DNA of 64,000 nt from an uncultured Methanobacterium sp. (GTDB taxonomy: Archaea; Methanobacteriota; Methanobacteria; Methanobacteriales; Methanobacteriaceae), in NCBI RefSeq assembly GCF_963666025.1, contig NZ_OY762552.1, forward strand, positions 682,001 through 746,000, written 5' to 3'. The notes beneath the pieces were generated by a model, which had not been told where the DNA came from, did not search any database, and was given only the letters and a program-made list of their open reading frames with translations. The first letter of the stretch is position 1; every line of letters starts with the position of its first letter. Position numbers and translations under genes: made by a program. Shown here piece after piece: positions 10,513 to 22,400 of the stretch.

Positions 10513-13500
10513 TCAGTGTGTAATCCATGGCGTATAGTTCACGTTTCCATGTATCTGTGAAGCTGGGTCGTCATTGGATCCCCACCAGTTACTGGTAGCG
10601 TTGAGTGTGTTGTTGGTTCCAGCATAGGTCAAACCATACTGACTACCTGTAATGCTGTTATTATTAACCACATTACTGGAACTATCCGTATCCACACGCA
10701 CACCAACCGGATTGTCAGTGATATTATTAGACAACACCTGATTGTTCAGGGAAGTATCCAACACACAAACACCAATCCAACCACTGCCCGTCACCAAATT
10801 AGAAGAAACAACATTCCCACTAGCACTCTGAAGAAGCACCCCAATATTATTTCCAGAAATCTCCGTGTTGTTATCTATGGTGTTGTTATCAGCACCCACA
10901 ACAATAATTCCATGATAAGTATTGTTCCGGATAGTATTCTGACTCACAGTGACATTATAAGCACCATTCTCAATTAGAACACCTTCCTGGCCGTTAGCAG
11001 AAATCAAGTTACCCATTATAGTAGAGTCATGAGCATTATTAGCCCAAACACCCAACCATCCATTACCAGATACAGTATTGTTACTAATCTGACAATTGGA
11101 TGAGGAAGCTAAACCCACACCAACCTGGTTACCTGAGATATTACCATTACCAGTAACCTGAACCAAGGAACTATTCGAGATGTAAACACCATTACGAAGG
11201 TTATTCACCAAACTGTTACCACTCACAACAATATTTGAACTATCTTCAATGAATATCCCCTCAGGGTTGCTGGAAAGAGTGTTTCCATTAGTTATTGTAT
11301 TGTTTACACCATTATACACCCAAATACCTGCCCAATCATTACCGGTGACATTGTTACCCTGCACTGAGTTACCAATAGCATAGAACAAGTCAATACCAAC
11401 ATTATTTCCAGAAATTTCGGTATTATTTATTATTTGGTTGTTGTTGCTAGTTACATCCGGAACAAGTATACCATTCCAGGTATTGTTTCTCACAATATTT
11501 CCACTAATCACATTGTTATTTGCATTATTCTGCAACACTATACCTTCCTGATTACCAGAAACAGTGTTAGCATTACCAATCGTGTTGTAAGTGGCATTAT
11601 ATAACCAAATACCAGCCCAATCATTGCCAGTGACGTTATTTCCCTCTACAACGTTCAATGTAGCATAATAAAGTTTGATACCCACATCATTACCAGAAAC
11701 CTCAATGTTATTTACAATCCGGTTACCAGTACTGGATGCATCAGGAACAAGAACACCATTCCAAGCATTATCCCGAATAACGTTTCCAGTGACATTATTA
11801 AACATAGAATAATTCTGAAGCACAATTCCTTCCATGTTACCCGAAACAACATTAAAGATCCCAATAACATTATTCGAAGCACCATACAACCAAATACCAG
11901 CCCAACCATTACCTGTAACATTATTACCCAAAACCAGATTATTAACAGCACCAGATAAAGTTATACCCTGACCATTACCAGAAATCTCAGAATTAATTAT
12001 CCGATTCTGATTACTAAGTGATCCAGAAATTAAAACACCATTCCAGGTACTATTTCTAATAACATTACCCTCAACCAGGTTATTATCAGAATCACCCTGA
12101 ATAAGTACTCCTTCCTGGTTATTTTGTAAAGTGTTATTGGCAATGGTACAGTTACAAGCATCTTCAAAACAGATTCCAGACGAACCACCAGAAATCACAA
12201 AACCAGCAATAGTACTCCCACTACCAGAACCAGTCACCAAAAACACCGGAGAAGATGAATTCAATGCCGAAATATTCACAAACCCTAACGCACTTAAGAC
12301 TAAATTTTTGTTAACCACCACATTCTCAGTGTAATTACCCACATTAACAATAATAATGTCACCTGCTAAGGTACTCACATCATCAATAGCACCCTGAATA
12401 GAAACATAAGAACTGTTAGTACGAGAGTTAAAAACAGACCCCAACACATTAATGAAACCAGTTTTAGTCAGAGTACTGTTACCCACAGCATTACCCACAA
12501 ACAAAGACACATTATAAACACCTGTACTAATGTAAGTCCAGGATGGGTTCTGCAGAGTACTGTCAATCACTCCATCACCATCAAAGTCCCAACTCCAACT
12601 AGTAGGACCACTACTGGTATCTGTGAACTGCACAGTCAAAGGACCAACACCATTAGTAACATCAGCAGTGAAATTAGCCACCGGTTGATAAGCAGTGTTG
12701 ATTACACCAACTGCATCCAAATCCAGACCACCAGATCCCCATGTGACCCAAGCATCATATATAGGGAGACCATCAGCATCCCTAAAGAATCCACAACCCG
12801 GGATATCAATTATTTTGACATACTTGATGTTGTTCAAATCAACAAGTCCTTTAAGAACCTCAGTTGAGTTTATCAAGTCCTCCAAGTTAAAAGGAGTACC
12901 CCAAGATACACCATAAGCATTACAATGTTTACCTACTAAGTTGTAGATATTAGTAGGATTCACAGTTCCATAACCACCCACTAAGCCAGATGTTAATGAT
13001 ACCGATGGGAACCTAACAAATGTGATGCCATCTGTGGAAACCTCCACATAACCAAGTTCTCCAAATATTTCACCAGCAACACCCGCACCACCTGCAGAAA
13101 TAAAACCATTCTCAAACACAACAAAATCAGCACCAACACCATTTGCAATAGATGTATTAAAACCTAAAGTGATAGAACCCGGTTGTTGACCTTCCTGCAA
13201 TTGTTCTAGGGTCAAATCTCCCAGAGACACTATATCAAAGTTATCCCCTGTAACTGGACCCAATGTTTTAGTGGCATTTGTAAAAGTAGCAGTGATTGTC
13301 TGATTTGCGGGGGAATAATCAACAACCGTTGACGCCCATTCTTTAAACACCGGATTCACATAATTATTCCCAGTACCACCCAAATTAGCAACACCATCAC
13401 CCTCAGACCCCACGAAACCCGGAATACCCGAATCTGGAGCCCCCAAATTCGCATTAGATTCAGCAGTAGAATAAATAGCCAACTTTGACGCAACAGTAAT

Positions 13501-15978
13501 ATAATTAACTTTAGTCTTTGTATTAGAACCTGCTAAATTTGAAGCAGTTAAAGTTACCGAGTAAACACCTGGATCAGAATACACATAAGTGGGATTCTGC
13601 TGTGTTGAATCAACCACCCCATCATTATTAAAGTCCCAACCCCAATTGGTAGGGTCATTACTGGACTCATCAGTAAACTGTACAGTCCTATTAACCGGAT
13701 AAACAGTTACCGTGGTGATGACACCTGCTGCAGTTACTGTAGCATTGAAATCAGCAACTGGAAGCACTGGCACATTAACCGTGATATAACCTGTTTTAAC
13801 CTCTTCATCACTACCAACAGAATTCCTCACACGAAGCATTACCGTGTAATTACCCGTAGTATTATAAATCCAAACTGGATTCTGCTGTGTACTGTCAGGA
13901 ATTCCATCACCATTAAAGTCCCACTCCCAACCAGTAGGACAGTTAGATGATGCATCAGCAAAATGAACAGTCACCGGAGCATCACCATTAACTACATCAG
14001 AGGTGAAATTAGCAACCGGCACTTCAACATGATCACCCATAAACCACTGGGATGTGAACACATCCGTATCATTATTGAAGCTATCATCAACCGCATTTTT
14101 AACTGGCAAATTAGCAGAACCAGTATTACCCACCATAACAAGCCGATTTCCACTTGCTAAAACCAAACCACACGCAACATCATCCCCACTACCACCATAA
14201 TAAGAACCATAACTTAAAGAGGAAAGGGAATTATTAAAGCAGGCCACAAAGGCATCCTGCCCACCACTATTCATTCGACAATAGGCACCAGCAGAAGTAG
14301 GCAGATCAGTTGAATCTGTGTAACCGCAAATATACACCCTACCAAGACCATCCACACTAATACCATAAGCCTTCTCTACACCAGAACCACCATAATAGGT
14401 GGAAGCAAGCAAAGAAGTCAAATTAGTATTCAACCGAGCCACATAACCATCACTACTCCCACCTCTGGTGGCATCACACGCACCGCCAGTAACTGGTAAG
14501 TCATTGGAATTAGTGTATCCTGCGATATAGACACTACCATCAGCCCCCACTTCTAGATCATAGGCATCATCCGCAGAACCACTGCCTCCGAAGTATGTGC
14601 AGGCTAGAAGCTGATTTAATGTACTGTTAAACTTGGCCACAAAACCATCATTTGCCCCTCCCCGACTGGTGTCAAAAGCACCACCTGTAGTAAAACCACT
14701 TGAAGAAGCAGTTTTACCCGTGATGTAAACATTACCAGCACCATCTGTGTCCACAGCATAACCATAATCATTACCACTGCCACCAAAATAAGTGCAGGCA
14801 GAAAGAGTACTCAAAGTATTATCAAACTTAGCCACAAAACTATCATATGCAACACCAGTCAAATTCTGCTGATAACCATATTCTGTGACTGCAGCAAAGT
14901 CAGTTGATGTTGTAGAACCCGTGACAAAAACACTACCATCACCCGCAACAGTTATACCATAGCCATAATCATTATCACCAGAACCACCCAGATAGGTGCA
15001 GGAAAGCAACTGACTCAAAGCAGAATTATATTTGGCCACAAAAACATCCCCAGTACCACCCCGCGTATTATCATAAACCCCTGAATTAACTGGGAAATCT
15101 GCTGAACTGGTGTATCCAGTTACATAAACACTACCATCACTTGCAACTGCTATATCATACCCATAATCCTGACCAGAACCACCCAGATATGTGCAGGCTA
15201 AAAGTTGAGACATGTTACTACTATAATGGGCAACAAAAACATCACTATAACCATTGGCAGTGCTATCAGCAGCATTTTTCACAGGCAGATCTGCAGAAGT
15301 AGTGGATCCCACCATATAAAAACTACCATCCGGAGCCACAACTACATTATTACCATAATCCCCGGCAATCCTATCAGTTGAATTACCCCCAAAAAAAGTA
15401 GAACTGATTAGCGATCCATAAGGGACTTCATAATTAGCAGTTATATTATTAATGACACCATTACCGTTAACAGCATCATCACCCTGCTTATTGCCATTAT
15501 TAGAATACAAATAATTATGAGTAACAGTATTAGAAGATCCAACTACATTAACCGCATACCCCACCGGATCCGCAACTATAACATTGCCGGACACAAGACA
15601 ACCAGAACCTCCTATAACAACACCCGATTTATCAGTACTGCTGATAAAAAGACCAGAAACATTGGTTCCAGAGCCAGCAGCCAGAATAATAAAAGAACCA
15701 TTCCGAATTGTTCCAGTTTTATCACTGCTCGTGATATTCAAGGGACGATCAATATACATATCCTTACCAATGATCGTACCAGAATAATCTAATACATCAC
15801 CGGATTGAATACTCGAATCATTAATGTAACCAGACTCATTGAAATAATTATCATACGACTCATTTGAGATATTATAAACATTGGCCGCACTAACCGCACC
15901 AACACTACAAACAAAAAACAAAAATAATGCCAACAACACTAAAATCATTAATTTACCATTATTCCTTTTCACCAACAT
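10513..15978 (-). CDS. giant adhesin-like surface protein ALP2 with SBBP propeller and PKD modules
   Basis: 1821 residues from the ATG at 15978, which has GGAG nine bases upstream and matches the start of ALP3; the open frame runs 20 codons further, but that extension would place extra sequence before the signal peptide. Modules: signal peptide ending VSA; short beta-helix; seven or more SBBP-type repeats (YLGGSGQDYGYDIAVASDGS, VYVTGYTSSADFPV) at about 187-650, predicted to form a beta-propeller; two PKD domains (650-830); a 270-residue domain (830-1097) containing YVEVSTDGITFVRFPS and LDLDAVGVI; a third PKD; then the shared C-terminal beta-helix ending NWWGSNDDP and PWITH. There is no C-terminal membrane anchor, so it may be released or held by the cell wall. 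Its promoter carries the ACTTTA palindrome. Confidence 0.88.
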   Translation of the reverse strand: MLVKRNNGKLMILVLLALFLFFVCSVGAVSAANVYNISNESYDNYFNESGYINDSSIQSGDVLDYSGTIIGKDMYIDRPLNITSSDKTGTIRNGSFIILAAGSGTNVSGLFISSTDKSGVVIGGSGCLVSGNVIVADPVGYAVNVVGSSNTVTHNYLYSNNGNKQGDDAVNGNGVINNITANYEVPYGSLISSTFFGGNSTDRIAGDYGNNVVVAPDGSFYMVGSTTSADLPVKNAADSTANGYSDVFVAHYSSNMSQLLACTYLGGSGQDYGYDIAVASDGSVYVTGYTSSADFPVNSGVYDNTRGGTGDVFVAKYNSALSQLLSCTYLGGSGDNDYGYGITVAGDGSVFVTGSTTSTDFAAVTEYGYQQNLTGVAYDSFVAKFDNTLSTLSACTYFGGSGNDYGYAVDTDGAGNVYITGKTASSSGFTTGGAFDTSRGGANDGFVAKFNSTLNQLLACTYFGGSGSADDAYDLEVGADGSVYIAGYTNSNDLPVTGGACDATRGGSSDGYVARLNTNLTSLLASTYYGGSGVEKAYGISVDGLGRVYICGYTDSTDLPTSAGAYCRMNSGGQDAFVACFNNSLSSLSYGSYYGGSGDDVACGLVLASGNRLVMVGNTGSANLPVKNAVDDSFNNDTDVFTSQWFMGDHVEVPVANFTSDVVNGDAPVTVHFADASSNCPTGWEWDFNGDGIPDSTQQNPVWIYNTTGNYTVMLRVRNSVGSDEEVKTGYITVNVPVLPVADFNATVTAAGVITTVTVYPVNRTVQFTDESSNDPTNWGWDFNNDGVVDSTQQNPTYVYSDPGVYSVTLTASNLAGSNTKTKVNYITVASKLAIYSTAESNANLGAPDSGIPGFVGSEGDGVANLGGTGNNYVNPVFKEWASTVVDYSPANQTITATFTNATKTLGPVTGDNFDIVSLGDLTLEQLQEGQQPGSITLGFNTSIANGVGADFVVFENGFISAGGAGVAGEIFGELGYVEVSTDGITFVRFPSVSLTSGLVGGYGTVNPTNIYNLVGKHCNAYGVSWGTPFNLEDLINSTEVLKGLVDLNNIKYVKIIDIPGCGFFRDADGLPIYDAWVTWGSGGLDLDAVGVINTAYQPVANFTADVTNGVGPLTVQFTDTSSGPTSWSWDFDGDGVIDSTLQNPSWTYISTGVYNVSLFVGNAVGNSTLTKTGFINVLGSVFNSRTNSSYVSIQGAIDDVSTLAGDIIIVNVGNYTENVVVNKNLVLSALGFVNISALNSSSPVFLVTGSGSGSTIAGFVISGGSSGICFEDACNCTIANNTLQNNQEGVLIQGDSDNNLVEGNVIRNSTWNGVLISGSLSNQNRIINSEISGNGQGITLSGAVNNLVLGNNVTGNGWAGIWLYGASNNVIGIFNVVSGNMEGIVLQNYSMFNNVTGNVIRDNAWNGVLVPDASSTGNRIVNNIEVSGNDVGIKLYYATLNVVEGNNVTGNDWAGIWLYNATYNTIGNANTVSGNQEGIVLQNNANNNVISGNIVRNNTWNGILVPDVTSNNNQIINNTEISGNNVGIDLFYAIGNSVQGNNVTGNDWAGIWVYNGVNNTITNGNTLSSNPEGIFIEDSSNIVVSGNSLVNNLRNGVYISNSSLVQVTGNGNISGNQVGVGLASSSNCQISNNTVSGNGWLGVWANNAHDSTIMGNLISANGQEGVLIENGAYNVTVSQNTIRNNTYHGIIVVGADNNTIDNNTEISGNNIGVLLQSASGNVVSSNLVTGSGWIGVCVLDTSLNNQVLSNNITDNPVGVRVDTDSSSNVVNNNSITGSQYGLTYAGTNNTLNATSNWWGSNDDPASQIHGNVNYTPWITH

Positions 15979-16489
15979 TACTAAAACTCCACATATTTTT
16001 ATCAGATAATAAATCAAGTATACTTTAATTATTTTCAAATATAGTTTAATTATTGGCGCAATATATAAAGTTTACGATCCCGTGAAAATGAAATTCTTAT
16101 TGAAGGTTAAGTAAAGGGTATCAACAAAATACTTTTAAATATAATTTGTCTTTATTTGCAAAAAGGACAATAATAAACTAATTTAGTACAGATTAATTGC
16201 CAAAAAGCAATATAAACCTAACAAACCCAATCCCATTTGCCAATAACCTTAAAAAAAAACTTATCCACAACCAAAAAAAACCTAAAATCTTGCAAAAAAA
16301 TTTGAAAAATACAAATGGAAAAATAGTCTAACCCTAAAAAATAGGTTTGTGGAAAAAATATGGAATCTAAAAAAACAATACCAATGATTTTCCATTCCTT
16401 TTATACCAAATAGAGTAAGGGAATTAAATCCCTAATCTATTTGACTTTTCACAGCATAGTCCTTTTTCTGGATTTATTCAGTGCTTTTT
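15979..16489. other. intergenic region between ALP3 and ALP2, duplicated upstream of ALP3
   Basis: Contains the ALP2 promoter (TATA near 16060, palindrome 16019-16044). The rest is AT-rich without a gene, yet 16080-16480 matches 24290-24690 in long stretches (for example TTTGTCTTTATTTGC, GGTTTGTGGAAAAAAT, TTTTCCATTCCTTTTATA). The gene and its flanks were copied together. Confidence 0.65.
16019..16044 (-). promoter_or_regulatory. ACTTTA-N7-TCAAAT palindrome before ALP2
   Basis: ACTTTAA at 16022-16028, six bases, TCAAAT at 16035-16040. On the coding strand a TATA-like TTTATATATT lies about 25 bases upstream (16060-16069), placing the element over the expected transcription start. An extra perfect 10-mer AAGTATACTT overlaps its left arm. 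Confidence 0.5.
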
Positions 16490-19400
16490 TTAATGTGTGA
16501 TCCATGGAGTATAGTTCACATTTCCCTGAATCTGCACAGCAGGGTCGTCATTGGATCCCCACCAGTTACTGGTAGCGTTGAGTGTGTTGTTGGTTCCAGC
16601 ATACGTCAAACCATACTGACTACCTGTAATGCTGTTATTATTAACCACATTACTGGAACTATCCGTATCCACACGCACACCAACCGGATTGTCAGTGATA
16701 TTATTAGACAACACCTGATTGTTCAGGGAAGTATCCAACACACAAACACCAATCCAACCACTGCCCGTCACCAAATTAGAAGAAACAAGATTACCACTGG
16801 CATTTTGCAGGAGTATTCCAATATTATTTCCAGAAATCTCCGTATTATTATCAATGGTGTTGTTATCAACACCCACAACAATAATTCCATGATAAATATT
16901 GTTCCGGATAGTATTCTGACTCACAGTGACATTATAAGCACCATTCTCAATTAGAACACCTTCCTGGCCGTTAGCAGAAATCAAGTTACCCATTATAGTA
17001 GAGTCATGAGCATTATTAGCCCAAACACCCAACCATCCATTACCAGATACAGTATTGTTACTAATCTGACAATTGGATGAGGAAGCTAAACCCACACCAA
17101 CCTGGTTACCTGAGATATTACCATTACCAGTAACCTGAACCAAGGAACTATTCGAGATGTAAACACCATTACGAAGGTTATTCACCAAACTGTTACCACT
17201 CACAACAATATTTGAACTGTTCTCAATGAATATCCCTTCTGGATTATTGGAAACAGTGTTTCCATCAGCGATTGTGTTATTTACACCATTGTAAACCCAA
17301 ATTCCAGCCCAATCATTACCGGTGACATTGTTACCCTGCACTGAGTTACCAATAGCATAGAACAAGTCAATACCAATGTTATTTCCTGAGATCTCAGTAT
17401 TCTGCGAAATAACATTACCACTACAAGTAGCGTCAGGTATGAGTATACCATTCCAGGTGTTGTTTCTCACAATATTTCCACTAATCACATTGTTATTTGC
17501 ATTATTCTGCAACACTATACCTTCCTGATTACCAGAAACAGTGTTAGCATTACCAATCGTGTTGTAAGTGGCATTATATAACCAAATTCCAGCCCAATCA
17601 TTGCCAGTGACGTTATTTCCTTCTACAACGTTTAATGTAGCATAATAAAGTTTGATACCCACATCATTACCAGAAACCTCAGTGTTATTTACAATCCGGT
17701 TACCAGTACTGGATGCATCAAGGACAAGAACACCATTCCACGTGTTATTTCTAATAACATTATTAATGATAATGTTGTTATCAGAATCACCCTGAATAAG
17801 TACCCCTTCTAAATTATTCTGTATGGTATTGTTACTGATGTTACAATTATCTGCATCCTGGAAACAAACTCCACAAGAACCACCAGAAATCACAAAACCA
17901 TAGATTGTAGTTCCACTACCACTACCAGTCACCCAAAACACCGGAGAAGATGAATTCAATGCTGAAATATTCACAAGCCCTAACGCGCTTAATATTAAAT
18001 TTTTGTTAACCACCACATTCTCAGTATAACTACCCCCATTAACAGTTATTGTATCACCATTAATGGTGTTGACATCATCAATGGCTGCCTGAATGGTACT
18101 GTAAATCAAACCAGACCGATTATTAAATACTAAAATCGGATAACATGGATGACCCTGCCAAGTCGGCGTGGTAAACCCAGTTGCATTCGAATAATAATAC
18201 ACAATCAGATTGGTGCATCCTTGAGCCCAGTTGCTGCCCACAGTCGGAGCATTACCTTTGAACACCATTGAGGTCATGTTGGTGCAACCAAAGAATGCAT
18301 TATTACTGATGCTAGTCACTCCACTACCAATAGTCACTGAAGTCAAAGCAGTGCAGCCATTGAACGCATAGAAAACTATATTGGTCATCCTGTCTGGTAT
18401 AATCACTGAAGTCAAAGCAGTGCAACCGTTGAACGCATAGCCACCAATGTTGGTCACTCCACTACCAATAGTCACTGAAGTCATTTTGGCACAGTTCTGG
18501 AATGCATAGTAACCTATATTGGTCACGCTGTCTGGTATAATCACTGAAGTCAAAGCAGTGCAACCATTGAACGCATAATCACCTATGCTGGTCACTCCAC
18601 TACCAATAGTCACTGAAGTCATTTTGGCACAGTTCTGGAATGCATAGTAACCTATATTGGTCACGCTGTCTGGTATAATCACTGAAGTCAAAGCAGTGCA
18701 ACCATTGAACGCATAATCACTGATGCTCGTCACACCACTACCAATAGTCACTGAAGTCATGTTGGTGCAACCAGAGAATGCAGAACTACCTATGCTAGTT
18801 ACGTTGTTCGGTAATGTGACAGAGTTCAGGGCAGTGCAACCAGAGAATGCAGAACTACCTATGCTGGTCACTCCACTACCAATAATCACTGAAGTCAAGC
18901 TCGTACAACCCTTGAACGCATTGTTACCAATGCTGGTGACACAGTTAGGTATAGTCACTGAAGTCAAAGTGGTGGAACCTTGGAAAGCGTTATTCGCAAT
19001 GACAGTAACAGGTAATCCATCGATCTCTCCAGGAATAACCACATCAACAACAGATCCGGTGTAACCAATAATAGTTATTGAGGTTCCGTTGCCGGTATAC
19101 GAGAAGCCATCAGCCCTTACAGGAGTTACATTTATATACGCTGTTTTTAACTCTTCATCATTACCAAAACCAAATGGGTTGCTTACTGTCAGTTTGACTG
19201 TGTATGTCCCCACCTGATCATAAATCCAAGTCGGATTCTGGAGTGTGCTATCTATTGTACCGTCGTTGTTGAAATCCCAAGCCCAAGCTGTAGCAGACAT
19301 GGACTGATCAGTAAACTGCACAGTCAACGGAGTATTTCCAGAGATGGCACTAGTGGAAAAATTTGCCACCGGAGCTGATACCTGATAACATGGCAATCCC

Positions 19401-22400
19401 TGCCAAGTCGGCGTGGTGAACCCAGTTGCATTTGGATAATAATACACTGTGCCTCTTTCAGCCCAAAACATACCCACAGTTGTTGGCGCGTTACCTTTGA
19501 AAATTATAGAGGTCAAAGCATTACAGTAACCAAAACAATTTTCCCCAATATAGTTCAAGTTTTTGGATAACGTAACAGAGGTCAAACCACTACATTGATG
19601 GAACGCATAAGCGTCAATCCAAGTAATAGTGTCCGGGATAATAATCGAAGTCAGGGCACTACAACCCAAGAACGATTCCATATTGATTTCGGTCACATGA
19701 CTACCGAAGATAATTGATTCTAGGGAAGTGCACTGCTTGAACGTAGACGAACCCACAGCGAATAATCCCTCACCTAATGTCGCATTTTTCAGGTTAGAAC
19801 AGTATGAAAACACAAAGTAACTGAGGTCAGTCACGCTGTCCGGGATGACTATCGAAGTCAGGCCGTTACATGAGCTGAACGCATATGGACCGATGGTGGT
19901 CACACTATTTGGAATAGTTATTGAGGTAATGCTGTTAATACTAGAGAACACCCATGCATCAATTTTCACCACAGGCAAACCGTCAATGGTGCTGGGTATA
20001 ACAACCCTACCACCAGACCCAACATACCCAGTGATAGTAATTGAACTACCATTACTGGTATATGTGAAGTCACTGGCCGGTGAAAACTCACTTACATTAA
20101 TATATCCTTCTTTAATTTCATCATCACTACCAAAAGCGTTAGTTGTAGTCAATTTAACCGTGTAATTTCCTTTTGTTTGGTAAGTGTAGGTAGGATTTTG
20201 CTCAGTACTATCAATCACTCCATCATTGTCAAAGTCCCAAGCCCAAGCTGTAGCATACAAAGAATGGTCAGTGAATTGTACAGTTAATGGAAGAAGTCCA
20301 CTTGTAATGCTTGAAGTGAAATTAGACACCGGAGGAAGAGCAGAAAATACTATGTTTGAAGATTTTGTACTGTTTCCCAATGGATTACTCACATTAAGAG
20401 TAACCGTATAATTACCCACACTGGTGTAAGTGTAGTTAGGGTTTTGCTCTGTACTGTCTACTATTCCATCACCATTGAAATCCCATTCCCAAGCAGTAGC
20501 ACCACCATAGGTAAGGTCGGTGAAGTGAATAGTCACTGGCACACCAGCCTCAGTCCTGTCGGCACTGAAATCAGCACCCGGAACAAACATATTGAAAGCA
20601 TACAACTTACCATCATAACTTCCAATGTATAATGTTCCATCAGCACCAATAGCCGGAGAACCATAAATGTACCCTCCAGTGGTGTAATTCCATTTTACTG
20701 TCCCATCAGGATTCAAAGCATAGACATTATTGTCCCTACTTCCAATGTAGATAATCCCATCAGCACCAATTGCCGGATGACCATAAATCCAGCTCCCAGT
20801 AGTGTAGCTCCATTTGAATTTTCCATCAGGACTCAAAGCATAGATTTTGCTGTCTCTGCTTCCAATATAGATAGTTCCATCAGCACCAATAGCCGGAGAA
20901 CCATAGATATAACTTCCAGTGGTGTAATTCCACTTGAAAGAACCATCCGGATTCAAAGCATAGAGTTTTTTATCATAACTTCCAACATAAATAGTTCCAT
21001 CAGCACCAATAGCCGGAGAACCATAAATTCTTCCACCAGTAGTGTAACTCCATTTGAATTTTCCACTAGGACTCAAAGCATACAACTTACCATCATAACT
21101 TCCAATATAGATAGTTCCATCCGTAGCAATGGCAGGTGTGGCATAGTAAATGTAGTTTCCAGTAGTGTAACTCCATTTGAATTTTCCATCAGGACTCAAA
21201 GCATAGAGTTTTTTATCATAACTTCCAACATAAATAGTTCCATCAGCACCAATAGCCGGAGAACCATAAATAGCTGCACCAGTGGTGTAATTCCACTTTA
21301 ATGTACCATCCGGATTCAAAGCATAGACATTATTATCCAGGCTTCCCACATAGATAGTTCCATCCGTTCCAATAGCCGGAGAACCATATATAGCAGATCC
21401 AGTATGGTAAGTCCATTTCACTGTTCCATTAGGATTTAAAGCATACACATTACCATCACCGCTTCCGATGTAGATGGTTCCATCGGATGCTATGGAAGGA
21501 CCAGCATACGATATACTAGCTCCAGTAGTGTAACTCCATAATATAATGTTATTTTGTGGTCCAACATAGTCTGATAGGCCAGTGTTGTTGATGTCTCCAC
21601 CAAATTTAGGCCATGAAGTATCAGCAAGACCAGCTAATAAAACATTGACATATCCAGTTTTCACCTCATCATCACTACCTGCAATATTAGTGGCAGTAAG
21701 TTTCACAGTGTAATTACCCACAGCACTGTAAGTCCAGGTAGGATTCTGCAAAGTACTATCAATTACACCGTCGTTGTCAAAGTCCCAACTCCAGCTGGTG
21801 GGGTCGTTACTGCTGGTGTCTGTAAACTGCACAGTCAAAGGATTAACCCCATTAACTGGTGAAGCTGTAAAGTCAGCAACAGGAGTTACAACTTCATTAA
21901 CTGTGATGTAATTAGTTTTAACTTCCTCATCTGATCCATCCAGATTAAAGACTGTTAATTTCACGGTGTAATTCCCTGGAGTGTTGTAAGTCCAGGTTGG
22001 ATTTTGCAGGGTACTGTCCCACATTCCATCATTTGTAAAGTCCCAGGCCCACAATTTAGGACTATTACTGCTGGTGTCATTAAACTGCACAGTCAAAGGA
22101 GCATAACCACTTACAGGCGTAGCTGTGAAATTTGCAACCGGCAAAGGATCCACATTAACCATAATGTAGCCAGTTTTAACCTCATCATCACTACCCACAG
22201 AATTAGTGGCAGTAAGCTTCACACTGTAATTACCAGCAGTACTGTATGTCCAGGTAGGATTCTGCAAAGTACTATCAATCACACTGTCATTATCAAAGTC
22301 CCAGGCCCAACTAGTAGGGTTGTTCAGTGATGTTTCATTGAACTGCACAGTCAAAGGAGCATAACCACTTACAGGCGTAGCTGTGAAATCAGCGACAGGC

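Noticed and set aside
15978..16038. Upstream extension of the ALP2 reading frame
   Set aside because: The ALP3 start and the GGAG site support 15978; the extension would displace the signal peptide.
5762..17750. Insertion sequence copies
   Set aside because: The repeated blocks are inside coding frames, with no transposase or terminal repeats.
18130..19110. CRISPR-like repeat array
   Set aside because: The regular repeats encode leucine-rich protein repeats in frame, with no unique spacers.
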